A stretch of DNA of 64,000 bases from Ascarosepion bandense (lineage: Eukaryota; Mollusca; Cephalopoda; Sepiida; Sepiidae): contig JBBBDQ010000225.1 in the NCBI GenBank assembly GCA_037127315.1, positions 613,001-677,000 on the forward strand, given 5' to 3'. Position 1 is the stretch's first letter. The number at the start of each line of letters is the position of its first letter. The notes beneath the pieces are model-generated. The model had not been told where the DNA came from. It did not search any database and was given only the letters and a program-made list of their open reading frames with translations. Position numbers and translations under genes: made by a program. Shown here piece by piece: positions 23,936-36,600 of this stretch.

Positions 23936-26900
23936 CAAAATAGATAAAAAAAAATAATTATCAACAGAAACAGAATATACAGTCGTTGAATTCAATTTTC
24001 ACAACAGAGCAAAAGTTTTCGTTTAAGAATAATTAGAGCTTTTAATTTTCCAAATAAGTCTTTTCAGGGCTCTCTACAGAAACTGCTGAAGTTGGGTGTT
24101 TTACTGACAGCGGTAGTAAATTTGTCTTGCCTCTTTTGCTCAGCAGCTCCTACTGATTTTGTTCACTGGGGGCTCGATTTTTATACTTGTCTTAAATTCT
24201 CTTGGGGATGCGGAGAGACCTGGAGTATCTTATGCAAATCAAATTTTTGATCAATGAGATTGCTTCCACCTACACATTTCGAGGTGGAGGTTTGGTTCAA
24301 CCAATGAACAGCAATATTTCTTCTGACAATCTCTCTTCATCTTCTTCTTCTTCTTCTTAATTTAACTAATTACGTCAGCAAATCCAGCCTTTAGCTTGGA
24401 AACCAGTGAGATTTATAATTCGTTTTATTCTCATAGTTAAAACTTTTAATCTTCTTAACCTCATCAAAAGTTTTTGACAATTTGTTTTGGCTATCGCTAT
24501 TTTCCACCTCTACTGGCCAGAAAACCAAAGCTTCTGATCAACTTTTGAATAAACAATGCAAGAATATATTTTTCTTTTCTATTCTCTTCAATTTTCAGCT
24601 AGTTTTCTATTTTTCAGATTTTGCATACAAGTATTGAATATTTTTAACTCAAGCTCATATTGTGATTTACAATAAACTGCAAATTAAACAATACCACTGA
24701 TAATTTCTTTCACTCTGTCGTATTAAACTTAGGATTACCTTTTTTTCATATACAGAAATAGTGTTACAGAATATGAAAATAAATTCCAAAACAAAATAAA
24801 AAATTTGACCGAAGGACATCACAAGCAATCAAAACCAAAGACAAAGACAAAAAACTCAAGAGCTGGAAATAAAACTGGAGAGAACAAGTAATATAAACCT
24901 GGACGATAACCCTACCCACCACCAAAAAAAGAAAATGCAACTATGGCACATAAGATCATGTAATGGAACTGTCATGAAATAAAATCTAATTACAACGATT
25001 TTCTCATACTTGCATTACAACTGCATCCAACTGTCATTTGCTTACAGGAAACTTTTTTGCAAGATAATAACTTAAAAAATTATAAACAATATCACTGTAA
25101 TCACAATACAGGACACAGAACTAATGGAGGAGTGTAATACTGATTAGGAATGACTTACTGCAAAGCAAAATACATATTAAAACTAAACTACAAGCAATAG
25201 CAACACAAGTGACACTAGACAAAACCATTATAATTCCTTCCATTTATATACCCCCACAAGAACCAATAAATACAACATACATAAACAACTTACATAAACA
25301 ATCACAGGATAAAGCAATTTTATAAAAAAAAAAAGGGGGGGGGGGCAACAGATCATAAAATCCAACAACCTCCCTACTTATTATACAGAATAACTACCTT
25401 GTATACATAAATAAACAAAGCTTCAGCATAAAATGACCCAAATAGGAGTTGACATGCCGTAAAATCCAATAACCAACCAATCAAAAAGGCTGATGCTTTC
25501 ATATCTGGCAGAAAAATCATTATTGCAAAATATTATGTGAAAACCTTCAAGTGAGGCATAGCATCTTCTATTTAGTGTAGTCTCTGTTACTTAAAGTTCT
25601 GTACAAAGTGGATTTCCAAAATGTTGATAGAATCCATGAAGAATCAGGTGGTAGTTGCTGCTCAATAGCTGGAGTTGTACATCATGAATAGCACTTTTCT
25701 AAGCAGGATAATCACAAGAGATGAGATCTGTGTTCACCATTATGAGCCAAAAAGCAAAAGTATACCAATAGTGGCACTATCCAGATTCACCCAGAAAAAG
25801 TTTAAGGTAGTATACTCTACAGGGAAAGTGATGGCCTTTATATTTTGTGACTAGTGGGGAGTTATACTGTTAATGGTAATCCTGTCAATTCTAAATCCTA
25901 CATGAGTACATTATTTAATTTAAGAACAAGGTTTCTTTTAGCCAGGCTACATTTGAAAGTGTGTGATATGAATTAGCAACATAAGGCCGCACATCAACTT
26001 AGATCTAACAAGTAATCACAGTGTATATACCACCTTGTCTTATTCACCTTACAGTTCTGACCTGGTGCATTCATTAAGCACTGTTAGAACTTCATCTATT
26101 TAATATCATGAATGATGTATTGTGTGAACCCTGGTTCTCTAATAGTAAGGTGACTCTTTCACACATGGCTAAGAAAAGCAGTCTGGTATGCATGGAATAT
26201 CACAATTGAGAGAGAAGGGGACTAAGAACTAGATGTAGAATTTTTAAACTGTTGTGCTCATTTTGGTATTCTTTCCATGCTTTTATCATTAAATCTGTTG
26301 TAATTAAAGAAAAACAGGCATTACTGTTGAGCAACCTTTGCAATTCAAAAAGATGTTAACTTCAGTAATTTTTTTGAAATTACATTACTGTTGGTTTCAA
26401 ACTGTTAGGAATGATTGCAAAACACTTTCTCCTCTGCTTTTATGGGCACACAAATGTATGCTGAGCCCATTTTCCTAGCCAATAAAATAGGCTGGTTCTT
26501 GGTTTGACTTGATGCAATCTAGGACTGTCTTGAATGCTATGTTTGGTTGTCCAAATTTTTTTTTTTTTGCTTTGGGTTGATGCCAATTCTTAGTTTGCAA
26601 ACTTTTTGCAATATTATGTTATGTTAATTTGCATATATTGTTTGCTTGTTTTATATTATTTTTTGCCATTTTTTTTTTTTTTTTTTTTTTTTTGCTAACT
26701 TGGTCAATTTTTGTTTGTTGGAGAGTTTTGTTATTTATTTTGCACTTGAACATAGCTACCTATGCCACAATTACACATTTTTAACACTGCTTTTATCCTT
26801 ACAACTAAACAGTTAAAAAAATCTGTTTTTTATTTTTATTCAATAAAGATACAGAAATCTCATTCAAAAGTATATTTATATAAATACTGGCATGTTTTAG

Positions 26901-29900
26901 ATAGTGCAATAGCATACTGCTTGTATGTATAATTCTGAGGGAATAGTATTAAACAATTATTTGGCTTTTAGAACATCACAAAATGAAAGAAAAGAAAAAA
27001 AGTTGGTGGTTGTATTAATTAGAACAGTTTTGAATTTATTTTTTGTTGACTACATTTTTTTTTTGTTGCTCTTTTATTTATAGACACACACACATACACG
27101 CACACACAAACTAAATTCTGGAGATTTTAATGCTGATCAGCTAGTACAACAATATTCAGACATACTATTAGACATTGAACCAGACTTTTATGTGTAGAAC
27201 ACTCAGATAAATCAATGGTTCAAAATGTTATTGCAGAGAACCAAAGATGGAATTTATTTTTATTTTTTTTATTCCCCCCACCCAGTTTGTTTTCTTTAAA
27301 ACTTTGCTTACACAAATTACATTGTTCGGACTATTGTCCTCATCTTCACTGCCTTGTTTGACATTTCTGCCATTGTACACTCTGGCCTTCTTCAGGTGCT
27401 AGGAATTTCGAACTGAGTTCTGTTACGATCAATAGAGTATATCATTCTCATTCTTCTGGTAGCCATGGAGATATCTCCCTTTAACTTAACTCTCTAAGTT
27501 ATTTGTTCACCACTGCTGTAGCCTGGTATTGAACTCGCAACTCTTTGGGTCAAGTCACTAGAACTAACCAATGTCTGTATTCACTGGGCCATGTGTCATT
27601 GAGGACAACAGCATGTGAATTTCTGGGATTTATAAACCTAATGTCTCAGTAACCATTTTTTACCAGAGCTCATATTGCAATCTTTGATGCTAATGATTTT
27701 TTCTAGCACTTTGTATTACTGGTTCCCATATATTCATTTCTATGCTTGTTTGGCTTAGGAGATTTTTGTAGCCTAGCATATGTGCTGATTTCTTAAGTTT
27801 ACATAGTTTCTAGTTTTCAACTTCATCTTACAGGGAGCAGTGATTCCCTTTCTTCCTACATATGTGGTCAGCAATGCCTGATTTTTCTATCTTCCCTTGT
27901 GTTACAGCCTTGCAATGTTCTTGTAGCCTTACCTTAAGGAGGCAGCTCGTTTCTCCTTTATATTTCTTTCTATAGCTGCATGGAATGGCATACACACAGT
28001 TCTTAGTTATGTCCTCCTCTGTGGGGGGTCTTATTCAGGAGAGGTACCTGCGAAGTGCAGAACCACTTCTGAAGGTTATCCTGATGTTATATCCTGTATT
28101 TTTTTGGATAACCCTTTCACATAGAGTAGACAAACCAAGGCTGTTTTCTGAGAGTTGTTATCCTCATGCACCTTTTCTTTCACATTTGTTGGAGCTGTTG
28201 TCGTGTACCCTGAATGATGTGTTGTAGGATACTGATTATACTGACCATTTTCTGTTCATATGTCTCTGTGTCACCACTTATGACTTTTGCTCAATGTTGC
28301 AGGCAGTGGATGATCCTTTTCTTTACATTATATGGGTAGTGGGAGTTGAAGTTGTGGTATTGTCCGGTGAATATCGGCTTGCAGTATACGAATGTCTTTA
28401 ACCCCCTCTCTGTTTGAGATGTTAGTACATCCAGAAATGCTAGCTAGTTGTCACTCTCTTTTTTTCATATAGTGAATGTATCGATGATCTTACTGAGTTC
28501 ACATGGTTGAGTAGTATCTGGACCTCTTCTTGGTGTGGCCAGAGTATGAAGGTGTCATCAACGTATATCAGCCATAGAGTTGGCTTTAGAGCTGTGGATT
28601 CTAATGCCATCTTTTCAAAGTATTCCCTGTATATGTTAGCCAATGATGGTGATAATGGTAAACTCATTGCTAAGCCTTCATCATATTGATATATGTCTGA
28701 TCACAATCCGAAGTGTTTTGTTTGTGTGCAGAAAGTCAGCATTTCCCTCAGGTTATCTAGTGGAATACTGGAATGTTCTCTTAGGGATGAATCCAAAACC
28801 AGTTTGTCCTTGACTACTGATAGTGCCTCCGCCATTGATACCTTGGTGAACACTCACCACATCCATGCTTACCATCTGGTTGCATTGGACGGGAATATCT
28901 TTGATAAGTTCTACAAAATGAGTGGAGTTTTAAACATATGATGGTGACTTTCCTATCAGTGGGTCAATTATATCTACAAGGAAGCTACTCAGAGGGTGGC
29001 ACACCGAACCTTGGCTACTAACAATCGGTCTGAGTGAATACCATCCTTGTGAATCTTATGTAGACCATACATGTGAGGTAGCTTACTGTAGTAGTTGAGA
29101 CAACTGCTTGTATGTCTTAGGCTGGAAGTGATCCTTCTTCTTGATTAGGATCTGCAACAGCTGTTATTCTGTTTTCATTGAGAGATCTTTCTTTACCTTA
29201 CTATAGCTACCACTTCTTATGAAGTCTTCCACTTTTTCGATGTATTACGTTTACTTATTCTCGATGTATTGCTTACACAATTTTGAAGGAAATTACATAA
29301 CCTTGATAAAATTGTTAGATAATTTTCCTGTCTAGAAATGGAAAGTATGTTGTTCATTATTGCAATTGTAATATTGTTGTTTCAGGATTTGGTTCCTATG
29401 GATACTCAGAGCCAATTGGCTAACAGTAAAGAGCATATTAAAGTGCTTTACAACAGTGTGACAAAGTTAAAGGACATTACTGAACGTATGGTCATTCGAT
29501 CTACTGCTTATGCTAATGATATGCTGCATTTTGGAAGAGAACTCAAGTATGCATAATTATGTTTTCTGACTATTGCCATTATTTATGTACTAATATTTAT
29601 TATAAAGTTCCTGTTTGTGTGCTTTCTCCAAAATTGTCTCCGGTTATCTTGCTATCTCCAGCACTATTAATGATTATATTGAGATAGGATAACTATTCCA
29701 TTTAATGACAATACCTATTGACTTGCTTGTAATTTAACATAGCCTTTATTTAGTATTGTATAATGATATCATGGTTTATCAAGTTATATGTCATAATTAA
29801 AGAACAAAAACAAAAAAATACTTTTTACAAGAAAGGTTTTCTTGCAAACTTTTAAAAAATTAAGAATCATTTTTTTTATCTTAGTGTATAAAATTTATAA

Positions 29901-30568
29901 ATGGGTGAACTATTTCAAAACTAATATTGATGTTTTATTCCTAAATTGAAAATATGCACAATGGACATACTAGTTCTTTTAAATATCTTGTCATTAATGA
30001 CATATTGTTACATAATGTATTTTGGTTTTTCTACAGAACCATTGCCAATGATAATACAGAAATCACAACTTGGACAACAGGAACAAGTAAATCCTGGTTT
30101 CAATTAAAAAATGGTTTTAAAAATCTTGCCTTAGAATTCAGCACTATTGCTGATAAAGGCGCACAAGAGGTATTCTTTTTCTACATTTAAAAAAAAAATT
30201 ATTTTTATTTTTTAGCATACTGATTTTAGTAAATTACCTTTTTCTAAGACATGAGATTTTGAATTTGTTTTTAATATCCATTCTTAAATGTGGTTTCTCT
30301 GCAGAAAGAAATCAAGCAAAACAATATTTCAATGATTGTAGTCAAAATTACTGAGTTAAGCTTTCTTTAGTAGCATTTTATACGGTTGTATACCTACTTG
30401 TATACAGGAATGGGATGTTTCTATTCTCCTATTATACATGGACACTATTGTAGAGAGTAGGGTAGAATAATTATACTGACTAGAAATTACTAGCAGTGTA
30501 TCTACTTTATACAGCATGCAAGTCTTGTATTTGTGATTATTATTATTATTATTATTTACTCACGCAGT

Positions 30569-30622
<54 letters not shown>

Positions 30623-33600
30623 TAAACTAAACAAGTTTATAAAAATTTACCCATATTTGTATTTTCAAAAATATCCAAGATGAAGTTAAGATATTTTAAA
30701 AATTAAACTTATATCAATTTTATATTCTGAACAAAAAAGGTACATAAATTTAAGCTTCTTTTAAGTCTAATTTTGGTTTGTTAGTATTTACTTGCAATTT
30801 TGAAAAACCGAGAATGTTGTGCAAAAAAATATGAAAACATACATTTTTATTTTCTTATTTTTATTTTTTCAATTGCTTAAAAATTAATCTAAATAGTTAT
30901 CAATTTATAAAAAATTACAAAAAGATTTTTTTAAAAATATTTCACTTAAATTTAAATGTAATTTTCAAGAAGTTAAGCATTTTCACCCACTTTATGGTAT
31001 TGAGGCATTTTACAACTGGATTGATTGAATTGAATATTAACAAAGGATTTTTTTGTTATTGTAGGCTGCTGAAGAAGAAGAAGCTGTTGTAGAACAATTA
31101 TCTTTATTCCTTGATTTACTTACTGCTTACAGAGTAAGTTGTCACAAATGTTGTCAGTTTAAACTTTTAAAAATTTTTAATTGTTCTGAAGATTATGAAG
31201 TTATGATAGCTTAAAATATATTTGAAAGTCTTCAAATAGTTCTGATTAGAAAATATGTAAAATTTGTGTTTATATAATAATAATAATATGAATATTTCAG
31301 ATGACAAGCTGATATGGATGCATTTTTATATAAAATATATATAGTATCTATGCAATCTGCATTCATAACATGTTAAATTTTTCTCTTGGAACATTTTTTA
31401 TCTTTACAAAATTTCACCTATTTCTAATAAAGGGTCTCAGTTGAAATTGGAATGATGAATGAGGCATGTGATATGAATTGAAGAGCTGGTTGTAGGTAGT
31501 GAAGATTATATGGATAATGAATATAGATGACAATTGACATTTCCTTAAGAAAAAATACCTTCAGATACAAAATATCTTCCAGATGGGAGATATTAATTGT
31601 CGGTCATGATAGGAATAGTATACTTGGAACAACTTTTTTCTTTTGTTAAAATGTTATGGGTGACCATGATTAAAAGATTCCTACATGTTGATTTTATTTT
31701 TCAGACTGGATAAGACCTTCAACAAAGGTAGTATAGAATTAAATTAAGACTTGAAATAGAAACAACAAAAAAGTTTTCATATATCAACAGGTCAGCATAA
31801 ATAAGTATGGGAAATTTGAGTGTCTTTTTGCAGTGAAAAACATTGATTTGAAAATCCTTGCAAAAATCAGATAATTTGTAACCTCTTGTGTGTCAGTGGC
31901 TTGGAGTGGAATCAATTTTAAAGAAATTGTCGTATTTCAATGAAACTGTCAGGACTTTTTCACAAACAAATTATTTTAGAAAACTTTCTCTTTTTCAGAA
32001 AATCTTGGTAAAAATATTTTTTTTATTTACATCTGACACATCCATTCTTTAAATTATTTTAGAAAACTTTCTCTTTTTCAGAAGATCTTGGTAAAAATAT
32101 TTTTTATTATTTACATTTGACACCTATCCTTACACACAGGCTTATTTAATTTTATAAAATTTTGAGAAATTCAGTTTTGTGGTATTTTTTGTTGATATTA
32201 GTTATAAGGACAGTTTCTCAGAGAATTTAAATCATTAATTTTTTTTTGGTAAACAGGACCCCAGTTACCAGAAATCTGCTCTGAATTGTAAAATAAAAAT
32301 TCAATAAAACTAAGACATTTAATTAGAAAAGCTTTTAATTGTTGACCATGTCCACCATAGTTTATGAATATAGAATACAGCACAGTACGTAATTTGTTCA
32401 ATGAAACAACGTCAAAGATTAACACTCACGAGTTGACACTCTACTGAATCGGACTATATTGCCAATACTCGGGAAAATATGGTCTCCTTTTATACATGTC
32501 ACATTCGATATTTTGAGCCTTCTGATTGGTTAACCTTTCTATTGGTGAACTATAAAATGAGTCAGCTCATGGCTGGCTCACTAGTATACAACGGTACTCA
32601 AAAAAACTCTACCCCCCCATTTTGTGTACATTATGGAATCTTGCAAAATATTAGTAAAGTCAATGTTCATATAGAACAAATACTTTAGTATTCATAAAAT
32701 ATATCTTTGTTTTATGATTAGAAAAATTAGTTATATCATTTTGTTCACTGTTAAGTATTTCAGGTTAATAAATATTAATAACAATATTATAAATTTGGGT
32801 TGTGATCACAACAAAAAAAGTGGAAATAGTTATTTTACCCATAGCTGGGACCCATTAAAATAGGCACTATCACTTCAAGTCAGTGTGATTCTTAGTCATT
32901 CATAGGAGGATTGGGCTAAAAGTAGAACTATTTATATTTATACCCTGAAACTAAGGACTCACATTCATACTAAAAACTAACGTCTCTAAATAACTAATGG
33001 ATGCAGTTTTATGTCCTACCCAGGACTAATAAGGACTTTATAGGTCAGTACCAAATATGACAGGAATGAAAGCCCCTAATTTCAATTTTGTAATTGACTT
33101 TGTAAACATATCTGACACGTTATTTTCTGATTGAACCTATTCAATTTGTACTGTTTTCTTTTGTACCTGATCCTTAACAAATTGATATTTAATATCAGTA
33201 TTCTTTGATCTTTGAATTTTTAGCCAAAGCAATACTGGCCTGATTGTCACAGTAAATAGTTTTAGGATCACTTATTATCAGTGTTGTAATTGTTTTTATT
33301 AGTAATTTAAGAAAAATAGCCTCTTGTGTTGCTTGCAACATATTCCACCTCACATGTTAAAAGTGAAATCATTCGTTGCTTTTTAGATTTCCAGGCAATT
33401 ATTGGATTATCTTTTGCCAGTCTAATGCAATAGCCTGTGATACTTTTACAATCTGGTGAATTTGCCCAATCAGCATCACAAAATTCTTCCAGTTTGATTG
33501 TTGAAATACTAGGCACTGATTCTTAGTTTCTTTTAAATAACATAATACTTGCTTAGCTCTTGTTAAATGCACAGTCCTCGGTTTATTTAAGTTTTGAGAC

Positions 33601-36600
33601 AACTTAGTAATCATATAGCAGATGTCTGGCTTTGTTGATGCCATGATGTAATAAGACTTCCAATCAATATTCTGTATTCTTTCTCACATGCCACTAAACC
33701 ATCTTCATTATTCATAATTGTGTTTAAATCCATTTCACATGGAGTAGTTTGTTTTTTACAATTTCGCATGCTGAATTTAGATAAAAGTTTTTCTATGTAT
33801 CTGGATTGATTCATTGTAATAGTGTTGTCCTTAAATTGAAACTGTATACCAAGAAACCATGATAGTTGACCCAAGTTGGTTATTTTAAACCTTATATTTA
33901 AGGAATTTTAAATTTTTAATAAAGCAGCTTCACATTTTGAAGCAATTAACATATTGTCGACCCAAATAATCAGAATTGCTAATATTTCATTATTAAATTT
34001 TTTTGTGTACATGCATGGGTCAACTAGGGAGGGTTCAAAATGTTGTTCAATTAAATAGGAATGTAGTAATTTATTCCATGTTCTTCCGCTTTGTTTGAGG
34101 CCATATAGTGACTTTTGAGTTTCCACACATAATTGTCACCTTTTTCAAAACCTGGTGCAGGGAATAAGGACAAGTTTTCTCATGTTTAATTCATTCATTT
34201 ATTAGGAAGTTTTCGTAAATGTCAGAAGGATGGTGAAAAATCAGGAAATTGAATATGAGTTTAAAAATATCAAATAAAAAAAAGAATCTTAGAAGTATCC
34301 GATAGTGAAAATGAAGAGAAACAGGAAAACAATCCAAACTATCCATCATATATGGTAATGGAATCAATGTAAGAAAAACTCATTACAAGACTATCCCCAT
34401 TCAAAATAGAAAAGATACTATCTGAAAATATAAGGCCAAAATCAGTAAAAAAAAATAAATAACGGAACATTACTGATAGAAGTAATCAATAAGAAACAAT
34501 CTGATGAAATATTAAAATGGAAATACTCCGATAATATGAAAATAAAAGTTTACCCTCACAAAACACTAAGCTTTAGAAAAGGAGTAATCAGAAGCTCTGA
34601 ATTGTCCTTGTGTACAATAGAAGAAATTAGATACAACCTCAAGAACCAAAATGTGACAGATGTGCAAAGAATCCAAATCAGGAAAAAAACAGAAATCATA
34701 AAAACACATACATTCTTTCAATACATCCAAAATTCCAGACAATGTTAAAATAGGATATGAAAGAATAAATATCGAGCAATACATTCCAAATCCACTAAGA
34801 TGCTATAACTGCCAGAGATTTGAACATCATCAAGACAGGTGTACACACCCTCCAGTATGTGTAAGATGTGGGGAAAATGATAGACATATTGATTGGGGAA
34901 AAGAACCCAAATGCATAAATTGTCAAGGAAAACACTACGCAAATGCAAAAGACAGTGACATATGGAAAAAAGAAATTTTAAAAATAAAATACACAAAAAA
35001 CATAACCTTCCCAGAAGCCAGAAAGATAGCAGAAAATGACAAATATGCAGAAATAACAAAAATCTATTCAATACCAATAAACCAATGTACCGTGCATGTG
35101 AAACAAATGGAATTAACATCAAATTAGAAGATGTAACAAAACTATTTAACGAAATGAAAAACTTACTGGAGGATTTCAGGAAAAACATGAATTGGATGAG
35201 TTTGGAAAATAAAGATTACACAAAGAACAAAAACACAATCGAACTACAAAATCAACAAAAAACTCAACCTAAAACCTCAAATTGCTGCATCAAGAAAAGA
35301 AACAGTCTTCCCCACAGAACTTGTAAAACATACCCAAAAGACGCATATGAAGGAAAAAGAATAAAAACTACAACTGATAAACGAGAACAAAAAGGAAAAA
35401 ACAGATCGATCAGCATCAAGAACAAGAAATTCAATACAAAACAGACCTGAGACAATGGACATAGAAGATCAAAGATCAGACATCCATGATTAAAAAAATT
35501 CTACAGGGAATATTAGAAATATGAAGAACAAAAACCCTAACTCAAAAATTACACTAATATGATAAACAACAGATGGATCTAAGGATAGGACACAACAAGC
35601 TACTCTTCACAAGAAGATAACTCTATGCTCCCTCTATATACCTCCTAATGATAATCAACAAAACTTTATTGAATGAAAAATGTTACCAACAAAACTTCTT
35701 TTTTGCAATATTTTAAAATTAAATTGAATATTAATTTTAATTCAGATTAATTTAACTTTAAATCGGTTAATCTTCTCCAAATAAAGTTTCAGAAAAGTAT
35801 ATTTTATTTATTTTTTTAAATTTGTTCATGAATAGTTGTTGACAGATTTGTCACTATGGCTAATTTTAGCAATTAAAAAAATATTCTAGTCAATTTAAAT
35901 TTGGTTTGAATATCTTATTAAAAAGATTAAATTTAATATATTTGCTTAGAATTCTGGCAGGTGGGGGCTACCTATATTTGTATATATGCATACCATAACA
36001 ACACAAAATATTTTGTTACAAAAGAGAAAAATAAACATGCTATAACTCCAAATTGCACAAATACTTAAATTATCAAATTACAGTGCACAGTATTAAATAT
36101 TAAAATGATAATAAAAATGCAAAAATATATACTATCATTTCTTGCAATGTCAGGTCATATTCAAAATGCCTGGCATAATCATGAACATGTATGCAACATG
36201 ATAGAATGACACCTGAGTTGTTCAGTTAGCCTACCTATAACTCTTACTCTATTGCATCAACAGGTGCAAAGATGCCATTTGTAGGATCATATTAATGTGA
36301 AAGTACAGGTTTGTGTTAATGCCTGATGAAGACAGCAGATGGAGTCTGATCTGTTGATATAGTGCATATTTTAGAAACTCTGAATGTATTGATCTCTGTA
36401 TGTAAGCATTCTATGTCATCCATCGATATTACTTCTCTGTTTAACGTTGGGTAAATTGAAAAACATGTTCAGTTTTGCAGTTTTATTTTTTGTCAGTGTA
36501 TGTGTGTATATTTGTTTTTCATTCATAGGATTTGTGTGAGCGCCATGAAAAGGGTGTATTGCATGACCATCAAAGGGCACTTCAAAAGATGGGTCAATAT

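Larger units (their letters stand above)
22640..25488 (+). mobile_element. I-like LINE copy 2, 5' complete, internally deleted, split by LTR
   Basis: Begins with the same 5' UTR as the LINE at 4245 (GCATCAGAATATGCCAACTG, ACACACCATTTTGGCCCC). It has ORF1 C-terminal pieces (HSALSKQCNIYKQEKEI near 23100) but no zinc knuckles. It resumes after the inserted LTR at 24773 with the end of ORF1 and the start of the endonuclease (near 24950-25250, including an ICLQETF-like motif read in shifted frames). A poly-A/poly-G scar at 25326-25345 then joins straight to the 3' end (GTTGACATGCCGTAAAATCC), so RT and RNase H are missing. Confidence 0.75.
21076..29385 (+). other. SNX8 intron with LINE, solo LTR, mariner, SINE and Penelope relics
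   Basis: The first part (21076-22620) is plain AT-rich sequence with no feature I can name. Then follow the internally deleted I-like LINE, a mariner relic, a T-rich stretch with a 25-base poly-T run near 26670, a SINE and a Penelope-like element. 26300-27300 shows nothing else recognisable. Confidence 0.6.
31134..36528 (+). other. SNX8 intron with copia, LINE ORF1 and unclassified repeats
   Basis: 31134-31960 and 35700-36140 are plain AT-rich intron. A tandem duplication (31968-32123), a copia relic with LTR-like sequence, a third I-like LINE fragment and one arm of an inverted repeat pair (36146-36480) fill the rest. Confidence 0.6.

Noticed and set aside
36316..36360. Hammerhead ribozyme (CTGATGA near 36322)
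   Set aside because: CTGATGA is present but no matching GAAA core and stem arrangement follows, so the catalytic core cannot be supported.
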